From Aquimarina mycalae (GTDB lineage: Bacteria > Bacteroidota > Bacteroidia > Flavobacteriales > Flavobacteriaceae): a stretch of DNA of 64,000 nucleotides. The translations under genes were made by a program, and so were the position numbers. Shown in pieces: positions 1 to 7,530 of the stretch (position 1 is the stretch's first letter; the number at the start of each line of letters is the position of its first letter). The stretch is from assembly GCF_029906345.1 (NCBI RefSeq), contig NZ_JARYGY010000003.1:248001-312000 (forward strand), given 5' to 3'. The notes under the pieces are model-generated. The model worked only from the letters and a program-made list of their open reading frames with translations. It was not told the DNA's origin and searched no databases.

Positions 1-466
1 AAAACTGTTGTACCGCTGCCATACCAGCCAAAACTACATAATCACCAACATTAATATGACCTGCTAATGTACTGTTATTAGAAAATATACAGTGGTCACC
101 CACAATACAATCATGAGCAATATGGCAATATGCCATTATCCAGCAATTCTTACCTATTTTAGTTTTCATTCTATCGGTAGTACCTCTATTTATGGTAACA
201 CATTCACGAATTGTTGTGTTATCACCTATTTCGGTAGTAGTATCTTCATCATTAAACTTTTTATCCTGCGGAACTGCAGATATAACTGCTCCAGGAAAAA
301 TACTGCAATTTTTACCAATACGAGCACCTTCCATAATAGTAACATTAGAACCTATCCAGGTTCCTTCTCCAATGACTACATTATTATGAATCGTAGTAAA
401 GGGTTCTATAACTACATTTTTTGCGATCTTTGCGCCAGGATGAACGTATGCTAAAGGCTGATTCAT
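1..466 (-). CDS. lpxA: LpxA, acyl-ACP--UDP-GlcNAc O-acyltransferase (3' end cut by window)
   Basis: First step of lipid A synthesis: transfers a 3-hydroxyacyl chain from ACP to UDP-GlcNAc in the cytoplasm. The frame read from the ATG at 466 gives 155 residues beginning MNQPLAYVHPGAKIAKNVVI and made of left-handed beta-helix hexapeptide repeats (VVIGEGTWIG, ARIGKNCSIF, TKIGKNCWIM). The segment CHIAHDCIVGDHC carries the two histidines matching the catalytic region of E. coli LpxA (His122/His125). The family is about 260 residues, so roughly 100 C-terminal residues lie outside the window. It follows lpxC-fabZ by 56 bases on the same strand and is the last visible gene of the lpx operon. No frameshift is seen. 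Confidence 0.95.
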   Translation of the reverse strand, partial: MNQPLAYVHPGAKIAKNVVIEPFTTIHNNVVIGEGTWIGSNVTIMEGARIGKNCSIFPGAVISAVPQDKKFNDEDTTTEIGDNTTIRECVTINRGTTDRMKTKIGKNCWIMAYCHIAHDCIVGDHCIFSNNSTLAGHINVGDYVVLAGMAAVQQF

Positions 467-522
467 TGATTTTATTTTGATATTTCTAGATACAATATAG
501 TATTATATGGTATTCTAAATAA

Positions 523-1932
523 TTATTTTGATTTTACAATTTGCGCCATAAGTTCTGCTTCGGTAACTAATTTTCCATTAGCATACGCGAAAGCCTGCAT
601 ATGACAAATCCCTCTTCTTATAGGTGTAAGTAGCTCTAATTTAAATATTAGTGTATCCCCAGGCAGCACTTGTTGTTTAAATTTCACCTTATCTATTTTC
701 ATAAAATAGGTCAAATAGTTTTCTGGATCTGGTACTGTACTTAATGCTAAAATACCTCCTGTCTGTGCCATTGCTTCTACCTGCATTACTCCAGGCATTA
801 CAGGAGCACCTGGAAAGTGTCCCACAAAAAATGGCTCATTCATGGTCACATTTTTCATTCCAACTACATGACTGTCAGACATTTCTAAAATCCTATCAAT
901 CAATAAAAACGGTGGTCTATGCGGAAGCATAGTCATGATTTTATTAATATCCATTAAAGGCTCTTTATTTAAATCAAATTGCGGAACCTTATTTCGTTTT
1001 TCAATTTTTATAATTTTAGAAAGTTTTTTTGCAAACTGGGTATTTACATAATGCCCAGGTTTATTTGCAATAATTTTCCCTCTAATTCGCGTACCGATAA
1101 GGGCAAGATCTCCTATTACGTCCAACAATTTATGTCGTGCTGCTTCATTAGGATAATGAAGTGTAAGGTTATCTAATATTCCATTAGGTTTTATAGCTAT
1201 AGATTCTTTACCAAAGGCTACCTTTAACTTTTCCATTGTACCAGGACTTAACTCCTTATCTACATATACGATAGCATTGTTTAAGTCTCCTCCTTTAATT
1301 AAACCGTGCTCTAATAGCATTTCTAGTTCATGTAAGAAACTAAAAGTTCTAGCATCGGCAATTTCTTCTTTAAACTCTGAAAGATGTTTTAAAGATGCAT
1401 TTTGCGTTCCTAATACCTTGGTACCAAAATCTACCATAGTAGTTACCTGATACTCATCAGATGGCATTACTATAATTTCGCTTCCAGACTCCTCATCAGT
1501 ATAAGAAATCACATCTTTTACGATATATTCGTCTCTTTCTACTTCTTGTTCTACAATTCCTGCTTCTTCTAAGGCTTGTATAAAAAACTTACTAGAACCA
1601 TCCATAATTGGTGGTTCTGAAGCATTAAGTTCTATTAAAAGGTTATCTATTTCTAGACCTACACAAGCAGCAAGTACATGTTCTGAAGTTTGAATACTAA
1701 CACCATTCTTTTCTAGATTGGTACCTCTCTGTGTATTCACCACATAATTAGCATCTGCCTCAATAATTGGGCTTCCTTCTAAATCCACACGACAAAAAGC
1801 ATATCCATGATTCTCTGGAGCTGGTTTAAAAGTTAAAATAACTTCTTTTCCTGTATGAAGTCCTACTCCTTTGAGTTCAACTTCTTTTTGTATGGTCCTT
1901 TGTTTATTTGCAACGGCATTACTCATTGTCAT
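523..1932 (-). CDS. lpxC/fabZ: Bifunctional LpxC-FabZ (UDP-3-O-acyl-GlcNAc deacetylase / 3-hydroxyacyl-ACP dehydratase)
   Basis: A 469-residue fusion characteristic of Bacteroidetes. Residues about 1-305 are LpxC, the zinc deacetylase that commits to lipid A synthesis: KGVGLHTGKE near the start, the zinc histidine in SEHVLAAC (His85), and ARHKLLDVIGDL with the second zinc histidine and aspartate. Residues about 315-469 are the hotdog dehydratase FabZ: LPHRPPFLLIDRI, then VGHFPGAPVMPGVMQVEAMA with the catalytic histidine and glutamate. Joining the two links lipid A commitment to fatty-acid elongation. The start at 1932 overlaps the end of lpxD by 14 bases; a second ATG lies two codons downstream. 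Both active sites look intact. Confidence 0.97.
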   Translation of the reverse strand: MTMSNAVANKQRTIQKEVELKGVGLHTGKEVILTFKPAPENHGYAFCRVDLEGSPIIEADANYVVNTQRGTNLEKNGVSIQTSEHVLAACVGLEIDNLLIELNASEPPIMDGSSKFFIQALEEAGIVEQEVERDEYIVKDVISYTDEESGSEIIVMPSDEYQVTTMVDFGTKVLGTQNASLKHLSEFKEEIADARTFSFLHELEMLLEHGLIKGGDLNNAIVYVDKELSPGTMEKLKVAFGKESIAIKPNGILDNLTLHYPNEAARHKLLDVIGDLALIGTRIRGKIIANKPGHYVNTQFAKKLSKIIKIEKRNKVPQFDLNKEPLMDINKIMTMLPHRPPFLLIDRILEMSDSHVVGMKNVTMNEPFFVGHFPGAPVMPGVMQVEAMAQTGGILALSTVPDPENYLTYFMKIDKVKFKQQVLPGDTLIFKLELLTPIRRGICHMQAFAYANGKLVTEAELMAQIVKSK

Positions 1933-2947
1933 TTATCTTTTTCTCAAGTTTGTATACTCTATCTACAATTTTGGGTAAATTTTTAAAATGTACGTAAGAT
2001 TTGTTATAATCTGAATATCCTAGTGCTGGAGAACCTTGAATCGCTTCTCCATCTTTTATATTCCTTCCTATACCAGATTGCGCCTGGATTCTTACTCCAT
2101 TACCAATAACAAGGTGCCCTGCAATACCAACTTGTCCACCAATCAAACAATGTTTTCCTATTTTGGTTGATCCTGCTATACCAGTTTGTGCCGCAATTGC
2201 TGTATGTTCTCCTATTTCTACATTATGTGCTATCTGAATCTGATTATCCAGCTTCACTCCTTTACGAATCACTGTAGATCCTAAAGTTGCTCTATCGATG
2301 GTAGTTCCAGCTCCAACATCTACATTGGATTCTATAATAACATTTCCTGTTTGTGGTACTTTACTATATTCTCCTTTTTCATTAGGGGTAAAACCAAATC
2401 CATCTGCACCGACAATGGCGCCACTATGAATAACACAATTATCCCCAATAATGGATTCAGAATATATTTTGGCTCCTGCAAAAACTACAACATCATCTCC
2501 TATTGTTACATTATCCCCTATATAAACATTCGGGTAAATCTTTGCATTTCTACCAATACTTACATTATCGCCTAAATAAGAAAATGCACCTAAGTACATA
2601 TTTTCTCCATATTTGGCTGTGTCAGAAATAAAACTTGGTTGTTCTATACCCGTTTTATTCATCTTAACCATATTGTAATAATCCAATAACTGAGAGAATG
2701 CTTTATACGCATCATCAACCCTTATCAGTGTTGTCTTAATATCAGACTCAGCTTCAAACTTTTTATCCACAATAGTAATGGATGCATCAGTAGAATAGAT
2801 ATATGGAGTATATTTGGGATTAGACAAGAATGTTAGTGAACCTTTAGTTCCTTCTTCTATCTTTGCTAGTTTTGATACTTCTACGGTTTCATCTCCTTCG
2901 ATTTCACCATTCAAAATACCTGCAATCTGTGTGGCTGTAAAAATCAT
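1919..2947 (-). CDS. lpxD: LpxD, UDP-3-O-(3-hydroxyacyl)glucosamine N-acyltransferase
   Basis: Third enzyme of lipid A synthesis; adds the N-linked acyl chain to the product of LpxC. The ATG at 2947 is chosen over a TTG three codons upstream because MIFTATQIAGILNGEIEG is a normal LpxD N-terminus; the product is 342 residues, a usual length. An N-terminal uridine-binding domain (about 1-105) precedes hexapeptide repeats (YLGDNVSIGRNAKIYPNVYI and following). QIAHNVEIGEHTAIAAQTGI holds the expected catalytic histidine (His241). It lies 25 bases after the HD phosphohydrolase gene and overlaps lpxC-fabZ, so the genes are probably co-transcribed. Confidence 0.96.
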   Translation of the reverse strand: MIFTATQIAGILNGEIEGDETVEVSKLAKIEEGTKGSLTFLSNPKYTPYIYSTDASITIVDKKFEAESDIKTTLIRVDDAYKAFSQLLDYYNMVKMNKTGIEQPSFISDTAKYGENMYLGAFSYLGDNVSIGRNAKIYPNVYIGDNVTIGDDVVVFAGAKIYSESIIGDNCVIHSGAIVGADGFGFTPNEKGEYSKVPQTGNVIIESNVDVGAGTTIDRATLGSTVIRKGVKLDNQIQIAHNVEIGEHTAIAAQTGIAGSTKIGKHCLIGGQVGIAGHLVIGNGVRIQAQSGIGRNIKDGEAIQGSPALGYSDYNKSYVHFKNLPKIVDRVYKLEKKINDNE

Positions 2948-2972
2948 TAGCAACAAAAGTATAAAAAATGTG

Positions 2973-4202
2973 TTAATCTTTATGCTTTGGATAACATATA
3001 AAATATTTAGTTACTGGTTTTGACAACGCCTTCAAATTGAATTGATCCGTAGCACTCACAATATCAACTATTTTCCTCGATTTATACAAAATGTTTATAT
3101 TCTGTTTATTTTGGTGATATGCTTGATTAGAAATGGTCCCAGTAAAAACAAAATAGCTTGCCTCTTGATCAGAAATATCATATTTCTGTTTAAATTCATC
3201 AATATGCTTATTTATTTTATCTGTGCTAAAAACTTTCTTCTTTATCTTTATTCGTAACAAATCTCTATTAATAATCATAGAGCAAAGGTTACGTAATACA
3301 AAATCTTCTGATGTTGCCCAATCTTTCATGGCCGATACGATATCGTAATCATCCAAATTAGAAAACGTATTCAACACATCTTCTGTAAAATTATCTGCTG
3401 AAATCTTATTTTCTAAAAAGAACTTCAACGCTTTGCTTGCTTGCAATTCAAATCCTTGTTCTACTAATTCTTTAGCTCTTTTAAGCACTCTAATTAATAG
3501 ATTTTCTGCAACCAGACTCGTTTTATGCAAGTATACCTGCCAATACATAAGACGTCTTGCTAATAAAAATTTTTCTACAGAATAGATTCCTTTCTCTTCA
3601 ATTACCAACTCATCATTAACAACGTTAAGCATGGTAATCAAACGTTCACTATTTATATTTCCTTCTGCTACACCAGTATAAAAACTATCTCTTTTCAAGT
3701 AATCTAACCGATCCATATCCAATTGTCCAGAAATTAACTGATGAAGGAAGTTACGATGATACTCGCCCTTGAAAATTTGAATCGCAAGCGTTAAACTACC
3801 GTTAAATTCTTCATTAATCTTCTCCATAAACATAAGCGATATGGACTCATGACTTACTTCATTTACAATGCTATGTTCCATAGCATGAGAAAAAGGTCCG
3901 TGACCAATATCATGCAACAAAATGGCAATACACAATGCATCTTCTTCTTCTAAAGAAACACTAACTCCTTTAAAACGAAGCACTCGTATAGCATTTTGCA
4001 TCAAGTGCATACATCCCAGCGCATGATGAAATCTAGTATGATGTGCGCCTGGATAAACTAAATAAGAAAGTCCCATCTGAGATATTCTTCGTAGTCTTTG
4101 AAAATATCTATGCTCAATAAGATCAAAAATTAGTTCATTGGGTATGGTAATAAAACCGTAAATTGGATCGTTTAATATTTTAAGCTTATTTCTTTTTTTC
4201 AA
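2973..4202 (-). CDS. HD-domain phosphohydrolase (YdhJ/dGTPase-like)
   Basis: A 409-residue cytoplasmic protein of the HD superfamily, related to dNTP triphosphohydrolases. Metal-binding residues are visible: HHTRFHHALGCMHLM (His60 region), LLHDIGHGPFSHAMEH (His97-Asp98, His101) and LDMDRLDYLKRDSFYTG near residue 190. The substrate cannot be told from sequence. It is the first gene of the minus-strand unit ending in lpxA. A possible TAnnTTTG promoter element lies about 20 bases upstream of its start. The link to lipid A synthesis is positional only. Confidence 0.9.
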   Translation of the reverse strand: MKKRNKLKILNDPIYGFITIPNELIFDLIEHRYFQRLRRISQMGLSYLVYPGAHHTRFHHALGCMHLMQNAIRVLRFKGVSVSLEEEDALCIAILLHDIGHGPFSHAMEHSIVNEVSHESISLMFMEKINEEFNGSLTLAIQIFKGEYHRNFLHQLISGQLDMDRLDYLKRDSFYTGVAEGNINSERLITMLNVVNDELVIEEKGIYSVEKFLLARRLMYWQVYLHKTSLVAENLLIRVLKRAKELVEQGFELQASKALKFFLENKISADNFTEDVLNTFSNLDDYDIVSAMKDWATSEDFVLRNLCSMIINRDLLRIKIKKKVFSTDKINKHIDEFKQKYDISDQEASYFVFTGTISNQAYHQNKQNINILYKSRKIVDIVSATDQFNLKALSKPVTKYFICYPKHKD

Positions 4203-4222
4203 GTTTACTCTACTTTTATAAA

Positions 4223-4230
4223 CAAATATA
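4223..4230 (-). promoter_or_regulatory. Candidate -7 element for the HD / lpx operon
   Basis: Read on the minus strand this is TATATTTG, matching the Bacteroidetes -7 consensus TAnnTTTG, 20 bases upstream of the HD gene start. No TTG is found at the expected -33 distance. The 9-base repeat TACGAATTA occurs twice just upstream (4249-4257 and 4263-4271), period 14. Confidence 0.35.
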
Positions 4231-4445
4231 TATGTATGGATTCAGAATTACGAATTAAGGAATACGAATTATCAAATAACACGTTTATTTTATAATTAAA
4301 ATTGTAATTATTAAAAGAAAGAAGAGTCAATTAAATAGATATTGTTATTTGACTTTAACTTACAACTAAAAATTAAATGCTATATATTGCATTTAAACAA
4401 TATTAAACATAGGCATCTTAATAATAGATAAAAAAATAGCGCACG

Positions 4446-5996
4446 ATGAGCAGTATAAAAATACTTTGGGTGGACGATGAAATTGATTTATTAAAACCAC
4501 ACATATTATTTCTAGAAAAGAAAAATTATGAAGTTACTAAATGCCAAAGTGGTACAGAAGCTTTAGAAACATTAGAAGAAAAGAATTTTGATATTGTTTT
4601 TCTTGATGAGAACATGCCAGGACTTTCGGGTATTGAAACTTTATCAGAGATTAAAGAAAAAAATGATAGTCTTCCTGTAGTTATGATCACCAAAAGTGAG
4701 GAAGAGTATATTATGGAAGAGGCTATCGGGAGTAAAATTGCCGATTACCTAATAAAGCCTGTTAATCCAAATCAAATTTTACTAAGCCTTAAGAAGAATC
4801 TGGATCATTCTAGATTGATTTCAGAAAAAACAACTTCCAATTATCAGCAAGAATTTAGAAAAATAGCAATGGATATGGCTATGGTAAATTCTTATGAAGA
4901 ATGGGTAGATTTATATCAAAAATTAGTGTATTGGGAAATACAGTTGGAAGACATTGAAGATTCAGGTATGTTCGAAATTCTGGAATCTCAAAAAGTAGAA
5001 GCAAATTCTCAATTTTGTAAATATATTGACAAAAATTATCCAGATTGGTTTAATGGAGATGAAGACGCACCAATTATGTCTCATACATTATTTAAAGAAA
5101 AAGTAGTTCCTGAAATTAGTAAAGAGCAACCTACCCTATTTATTGTAATAGATAATCTAAGGTACGATCAATGGAAAGCCTTTGAGCCTATTGTAAACAA
5201 TTATTACAAAAAAGAAGAAGAACTATCGTATTGCAGTATCCTACCAACGGCAACACAATATGCACGTAATGCTATTTTCTCTGGGCTTATGCCTGCAGAT
5301 ATGAAAAAAAGACATCCTGATCTTTGGTTGGACGATACAGACGAAGGTGGTAAGAATATGAATGAAAATGAGTTTCTCACCGCTCAATTACAACGATTAG
5401 GTCTAGACATTAAGCATGAATATTACAAAATAACGAATGAAAGATCTGGTAAAACACTTGCGGCAAATTTTAAAGGATTAAAGGATAATGACCTAACTGT
5501 AGTAGTTTATAATTTTGTAGATATGCTATCTCATAGCAAAACAGAAATGGAAGTAATCAAAGAATTAGCTTCTAATGACAAATCATACAGATCATTAACT
5601 CAGAGTTGGTTTAAAAACTCTCCTTTGTTAGAAATGATACAACAAGCTCAACAAATGGGCTTTAAACTATTAATTACGACAGATCACGGAACAATTAATG
5701 TAAAAAACCCGTCAAAAGTAATTGGTGATAAGAACACAAGTTTAAACTTGCGTTATAAAACAGGTAAAAGTTTAACGTATGAAAACCGAGAAGTACTGGC
5801 AGCTACCAATCCAAAGTCTATTCATCTTCCTTCTATAAACATGAGTAGTTCTTTTATATTTGCTAAAGGAGATTATTTCTTTGCTTATCCTAATAACTAT
5901 AATCATTATGTAAGTTATTATAGAAACACATATCAACATGGAGGTGTTTCTCTAGAAGAAATGATTATACCTTTTGCAGTATTGAAGCCAAGATAA
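4446..5996 (+). CDS. porX: PorX, response regulator with PglZ-type output domain (T9SS regulator)
   Basis: A 516-residue orphan-type response regulator. The receiver domain (1-120) has the acidic pair Asp10-Asp11, phosphoacceptor Asp54 in FLDENMPG, Thr82 and Lys104 in DYLIKPVNP. The rest is a PglZ/alkaline-phosphatase-superfamily output domain with metal-site-like segments FIVIDNLRYDQW and LLITTDHGTINVKNP. In Porphyromonas gingivalis and Flavobacterium, PorX works with the kinase PorY to control T9SS function. A T9SS cargo protein is encoded at about 23.4 kb. No porY lies in the window. It is followed by tsaE and, further on, alanine dehydrogenase, an arrangement I recall from other Flavobacteriaceae. 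Confidence 0.93.
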   Translation: MSSIKILWVDDEIDLLKPHILFLEKKNYEVTKCQSGTEALETLEEKNFDIVFLDENMPGLSGIETLSEIKEKNDSLPVVMITKSEEEYIMEEAIGSKIADYLIKPVNPNQILLSLKKNLDHSRLISEKTTSNYQQEFRKIAMDMAMVNSYEEWVDLYQKLVYWEIQLEDIEDSGMFEILESQKVEANSQFCKYIDKNYPDWFNGDEDAPIMSHTLFKEKVVPEISKEQPTLFIVIDNLRYDQWKAFEPIVNNYYKKEEELSYCSILPTATQYARNAIFSGLMPADMKKRHPDLWLDDTDEGGKNMNENEFLTAQLQRLGLDIKHEYYKITNERSGKTLAANFKGLKDNDLTVVVYNFVDMLSHSKTEMEVIKELASNDKSYRSLTQSWFKNSPLLEMIQQAQQMGFKLLITTDHGTINVKNPSKVIGDKNTSLNLRYKTGKSLTYENREVLAATNPKSIHLPSINMSSSFIFAKGDYFFAYPNNYNHYVSYYRNTYQHGGVSLEEMIIPFAVLKPR

Positions 5997-6009
5997 TCGA
6001 AGTAACATC

Positions 6010-6050
6010 AACAGCACGTATTGCACTAAATAAGAGCAATACATGCTGTT
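6010..6050. other. Long stem-loop between porX and tsaE
   Basis: Two 15-base arms pair except for one C-A mismatch: AACAGCA c GTATTGC (6010-6024) and GCAATAC a TGCTGTT (6036-6050), with an 11-base A-rich loop. It starts 13 bases after the porX stop and ends 6 bases before the ATG at 6057. No T-tract follows, so it is not a standard intrinsic terminator. It could be an RNA processing or stability element, or a translational block if tsaE uses the ATG at 6057. Confidence 0.6.
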
Positions 6051-6056
6051 ATCATA

Positions 6057-6494
6057 ATGTCCCCGATTATATTAAAACAATATACCTTCGTGAAAATAAT
6101 ATATACTTTAGAAGAACTTTCGCAAGCTGCTCAACAGATCATTACTAACGCAGCACACAAAATAATACTCTTTGATGCAGCAATGGGAGTTGGTAAAACT
6201 ACATTAATCAAAGAAATCTGTACACAACTAGGCGTACAGGATGTGATATCCAGTCCAACCTACTCACTCGTGAATGAATATAAGGGAAAACAAGAAACTA
6301 TATTTCATTTTGATTTCTATAGAATACAGGATGAAGAAGAAGCCTATGATATTGGATTTGAAGAATACTTAGATACCAATGCCTGGATATTCATAGAATG
6401 GCCAGAAAAAATAGCGAACTTATTACCAGAAAACACTGTTAAAATTAAAATTGACCTACTAGACGACGGTAAAAGAGTACTTTTATTAAGGTGA
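6057..6494 (+). CDS. tsaE: TsaE, tRNA N6-threonylcarbamoyladenosine synthesis ATPase
   Basis: Small P-loop ATPase that works with TsaB and TsaD to make t6A37 in ANN-decoding tRNAs. The 145-residue frame has Walker A AAMGVGKTTLIKE (about residues 41-53), SSPTYSLVNEY, FHFDFYRI and FIEWPEKI, all typical of the family. The start is uncertain: the ATG at 6057 adds 11 residues, while a GTG at 6090 gives VKIIYTLEEL, closer to usual TsaE N-termini and further from the upstream hairpin. It follows porX by 60 bases and may be read through from it. TsaB and TsaD are not in the window. Confidence 0.93.
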   Translation: MSPIILKQYTFVKIIYTLEELSQAAQQIITNAAHKIILFDAAMGVGKTTLIKEICTQLGVQDVISSPTYSLVNEYKGKQETIFHFDFYRIQDEEEAYDIGFEEYLDTNAWIFIEWPEKIANLLPENTVKIKIDLLDDGKRVLLLR

Positions 6495-6697
6495 AATTAT
6501 GTTAAAAAAGCGATTTTAGTAAATTTTAACAATTTTACTCTTTTTCTTACAACTATATTAGACTATTTTTATTATTGTTTTTTACTTGTACTTAATCAGC
6601 AAAAACATGTGTTTTAACAGAAACAGCATATCTAGTTTACTTTTTTGTAGTAGAAAAAAAGCTGCCTTACAGCTTGCAAAATTACAATTTTTTTGAA

Positions 6698-6729
6698 TTG
6701 AACAACTGTTATAATTTCATCTATGTTTG
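6698..6729 (+). promoter_or_regulatory. Bacteroidetes-type promoter for the small secreted protein gene
   Basis: TTG at 6698-6700 and TATGTTTG at 6722-6729 are separated by 21 bases, fitting the -33/-7 consensus (TTG, TAnnTTTG). Transcription would start near 6736, giving a leader of about 20 bases before the ATG at 6757. The surrounding gap 6495-6756 holds no gene; a short stem (AAGCTG/CAGCTT, 6659-6675) also lies in it. Confidence 0.5.
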
Positions 6730-6756
6730 GGTCGTAACTAATTAAACCCTATAAAA

Positions 6757-6948
6757 ATGAAAATTACAACAACTATCTTTTTAAGCTTTTTCTTTGCATT
6801 AGGAACCTACATCATTACAGATGCAGATGGCAATAACAACACACAAATCAATACTCCAACCACACAAAATGACGACATCGGAAACAAAGGAAAAAAATCA
6901 GCCGCTTTCGGAAAAAAAGCACCACTCAAAATACCTACGAAAAAGTAG
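6757..6948 (+). CDS. Small secreted protein, unknown function
   Basis: A 63-residue frame not recognised as any family. The first 23 residues (MKITTTIFLSFFFALGTYII plus TDA) look like a signal peptide; the remainder is polar, Asn/Thr-rich and then Lys-rich, ending APLKIPTKK. A good Bacteroidetes promoter lies just upstream, which is the best evidence that it is real. Its last 80 bases overlap, in another frame, the start of the membrane protein gene at 6869. It might act as a leader peptide coupling translation to that gene, or encode a small periplasmic protein. Low-complexity composition limits confidence. Confidence 0.5.
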   Translation: MKITTTIFLSFFFALGTYIITDADGNNNTQINTPTTQNDDIGNKGKKSAAFGKKAPLKIPTKK

Positions 6949-7396
6949 TTTTATAGCTCTCGCAATAGCGATAATACCTTTTTTATTTTATACAACAGAT
7001 ATTTTCCCAGATGGTGCCATCTGGGAAAATTCTTTTTTCACCTATAAGAGTATCTATTTTGAAAGTGTAAGAACTTTTGCTTGGATGATTATGAGTAAAC
7101 TAATTCCTCTTATTTTACTTTTAATTTGGTTTTTAACATGTCGACATTGGTGGTATTTAGTTTTATTAATACCTATATCGATGTATTTTTTTCAATTAAT
7201 ATCACTTATAAATGATGACATAGAATATTACGACGAAAATGAAATTTATCTTGTAGTCCCGATTATCATATTAATTCTTGGAATCTTATATAAGATTCGA
7301 ACAAAAATTTTCGATAAAATTCATGGTATAGATTTATCTGAATTAAGTACATTCAAAAAATCAAACAAAAAATCTTGGTGGAATCGCTTTCGCTAG
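6869..7396 (+). CDS. Conserved multi-pass membrane protein, unknown function
   Basis: From the ATG at 6869 the product is 175 residues. A basic cytosolic-looking start (MTTSETKEKNQPLSEKKHHS) is followed by four hydrophobic segments: SFIALAIAIIPFLFYTT, KLIPLILLLIWFLTC, WWYLVLLIPISMYFFQLISL and YLVVPIIILILGILYKI. The C-terminus is Lys-rich. The open frame extends upstream to 6821, but that part overlaps the small secreted protein and adds nothing membrane-like. I recall similar proteins next to ald in other Flavobacteriaceae, without a known role. A 30-base perfect palindrome followed by a T-rich run lies inside the gene (7001-7030), which is unusual for coding DNA. Confidence 0.75.
   Translation: MTTSETKEKNQPLSEKKHHSKYLRKSSFIALAIAIIPFLFYTTDIFPDGAIWENSFFTYKSIYFESVRTFAWMIMSKLIPLILLLIWFLTCRHWWYLVLLIPISMYFFQLISLINDDIEYYDENEIYLVVPIIILILGILYKIRTKIFDKIHGIDLSELSTFKKSNKKSWWNRFR
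7001..7030 (+). repeat. 30-base palindrome with T-rich tail inside a coding region
   Basis: Arms ATTTTCCCAGATGG (7001-7014) and CCATCTGGGAAAAT (7017-7030) are perfect inverted repeats around a central TG, followed at once by TCTTTTTT. On the plus strand this has the form of an intrinsic terminator. It lies within the membrane protein frame, encoding a segment like DIFPDGAIWENSFF, about 50 bases after the end of the small secreted protein gene. Confidence 0.65.
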
Positions 7397-7474
7397 TGAT
7401 TTGTTGAATATTTAGACAAGAAGGTTATTAACTTTTATCTTCTTACAAACTACACCAATCAGATACTCTATGAC

Positions 7475-7482
7475 TAAATTTG
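7475..7482 (+). promoter_or_regulatory. Candidate -7 element for ald
   Basis: TAAATTTG fits TAnnTTTG, 48 bases upstream of the ald ATG. No TTG is present at the usual -33 spacing, so it is a partial match. Confidence 0.35.
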
Positions 7483-7530
7483 CATACTATCCTTTTTTAT
7501 TCGTAATTTGAGATACCGAATATCGCACAA

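Noticed and set aside
92-454. 120-codon plus-strand open frame at the window start
   Set aside because: Antisense to lpxA, whose hexapeptide repeats fix the coding strand.
4249-4271. Direct repeat TACGAATTA, period 14, before the HD phosphohydrolase gene
   Set aside because: Only two copies in AT-rich DNA with no further support, so listed only as a note to the promoter.
6659-6675. AAGCTG/CAGCTT hairpin with a T-run on its minus-strand side
   Set aside because: It has terminator form only for the minus strand, but no minus-strand gene lies near; on the plus strand the T-run is too far away.
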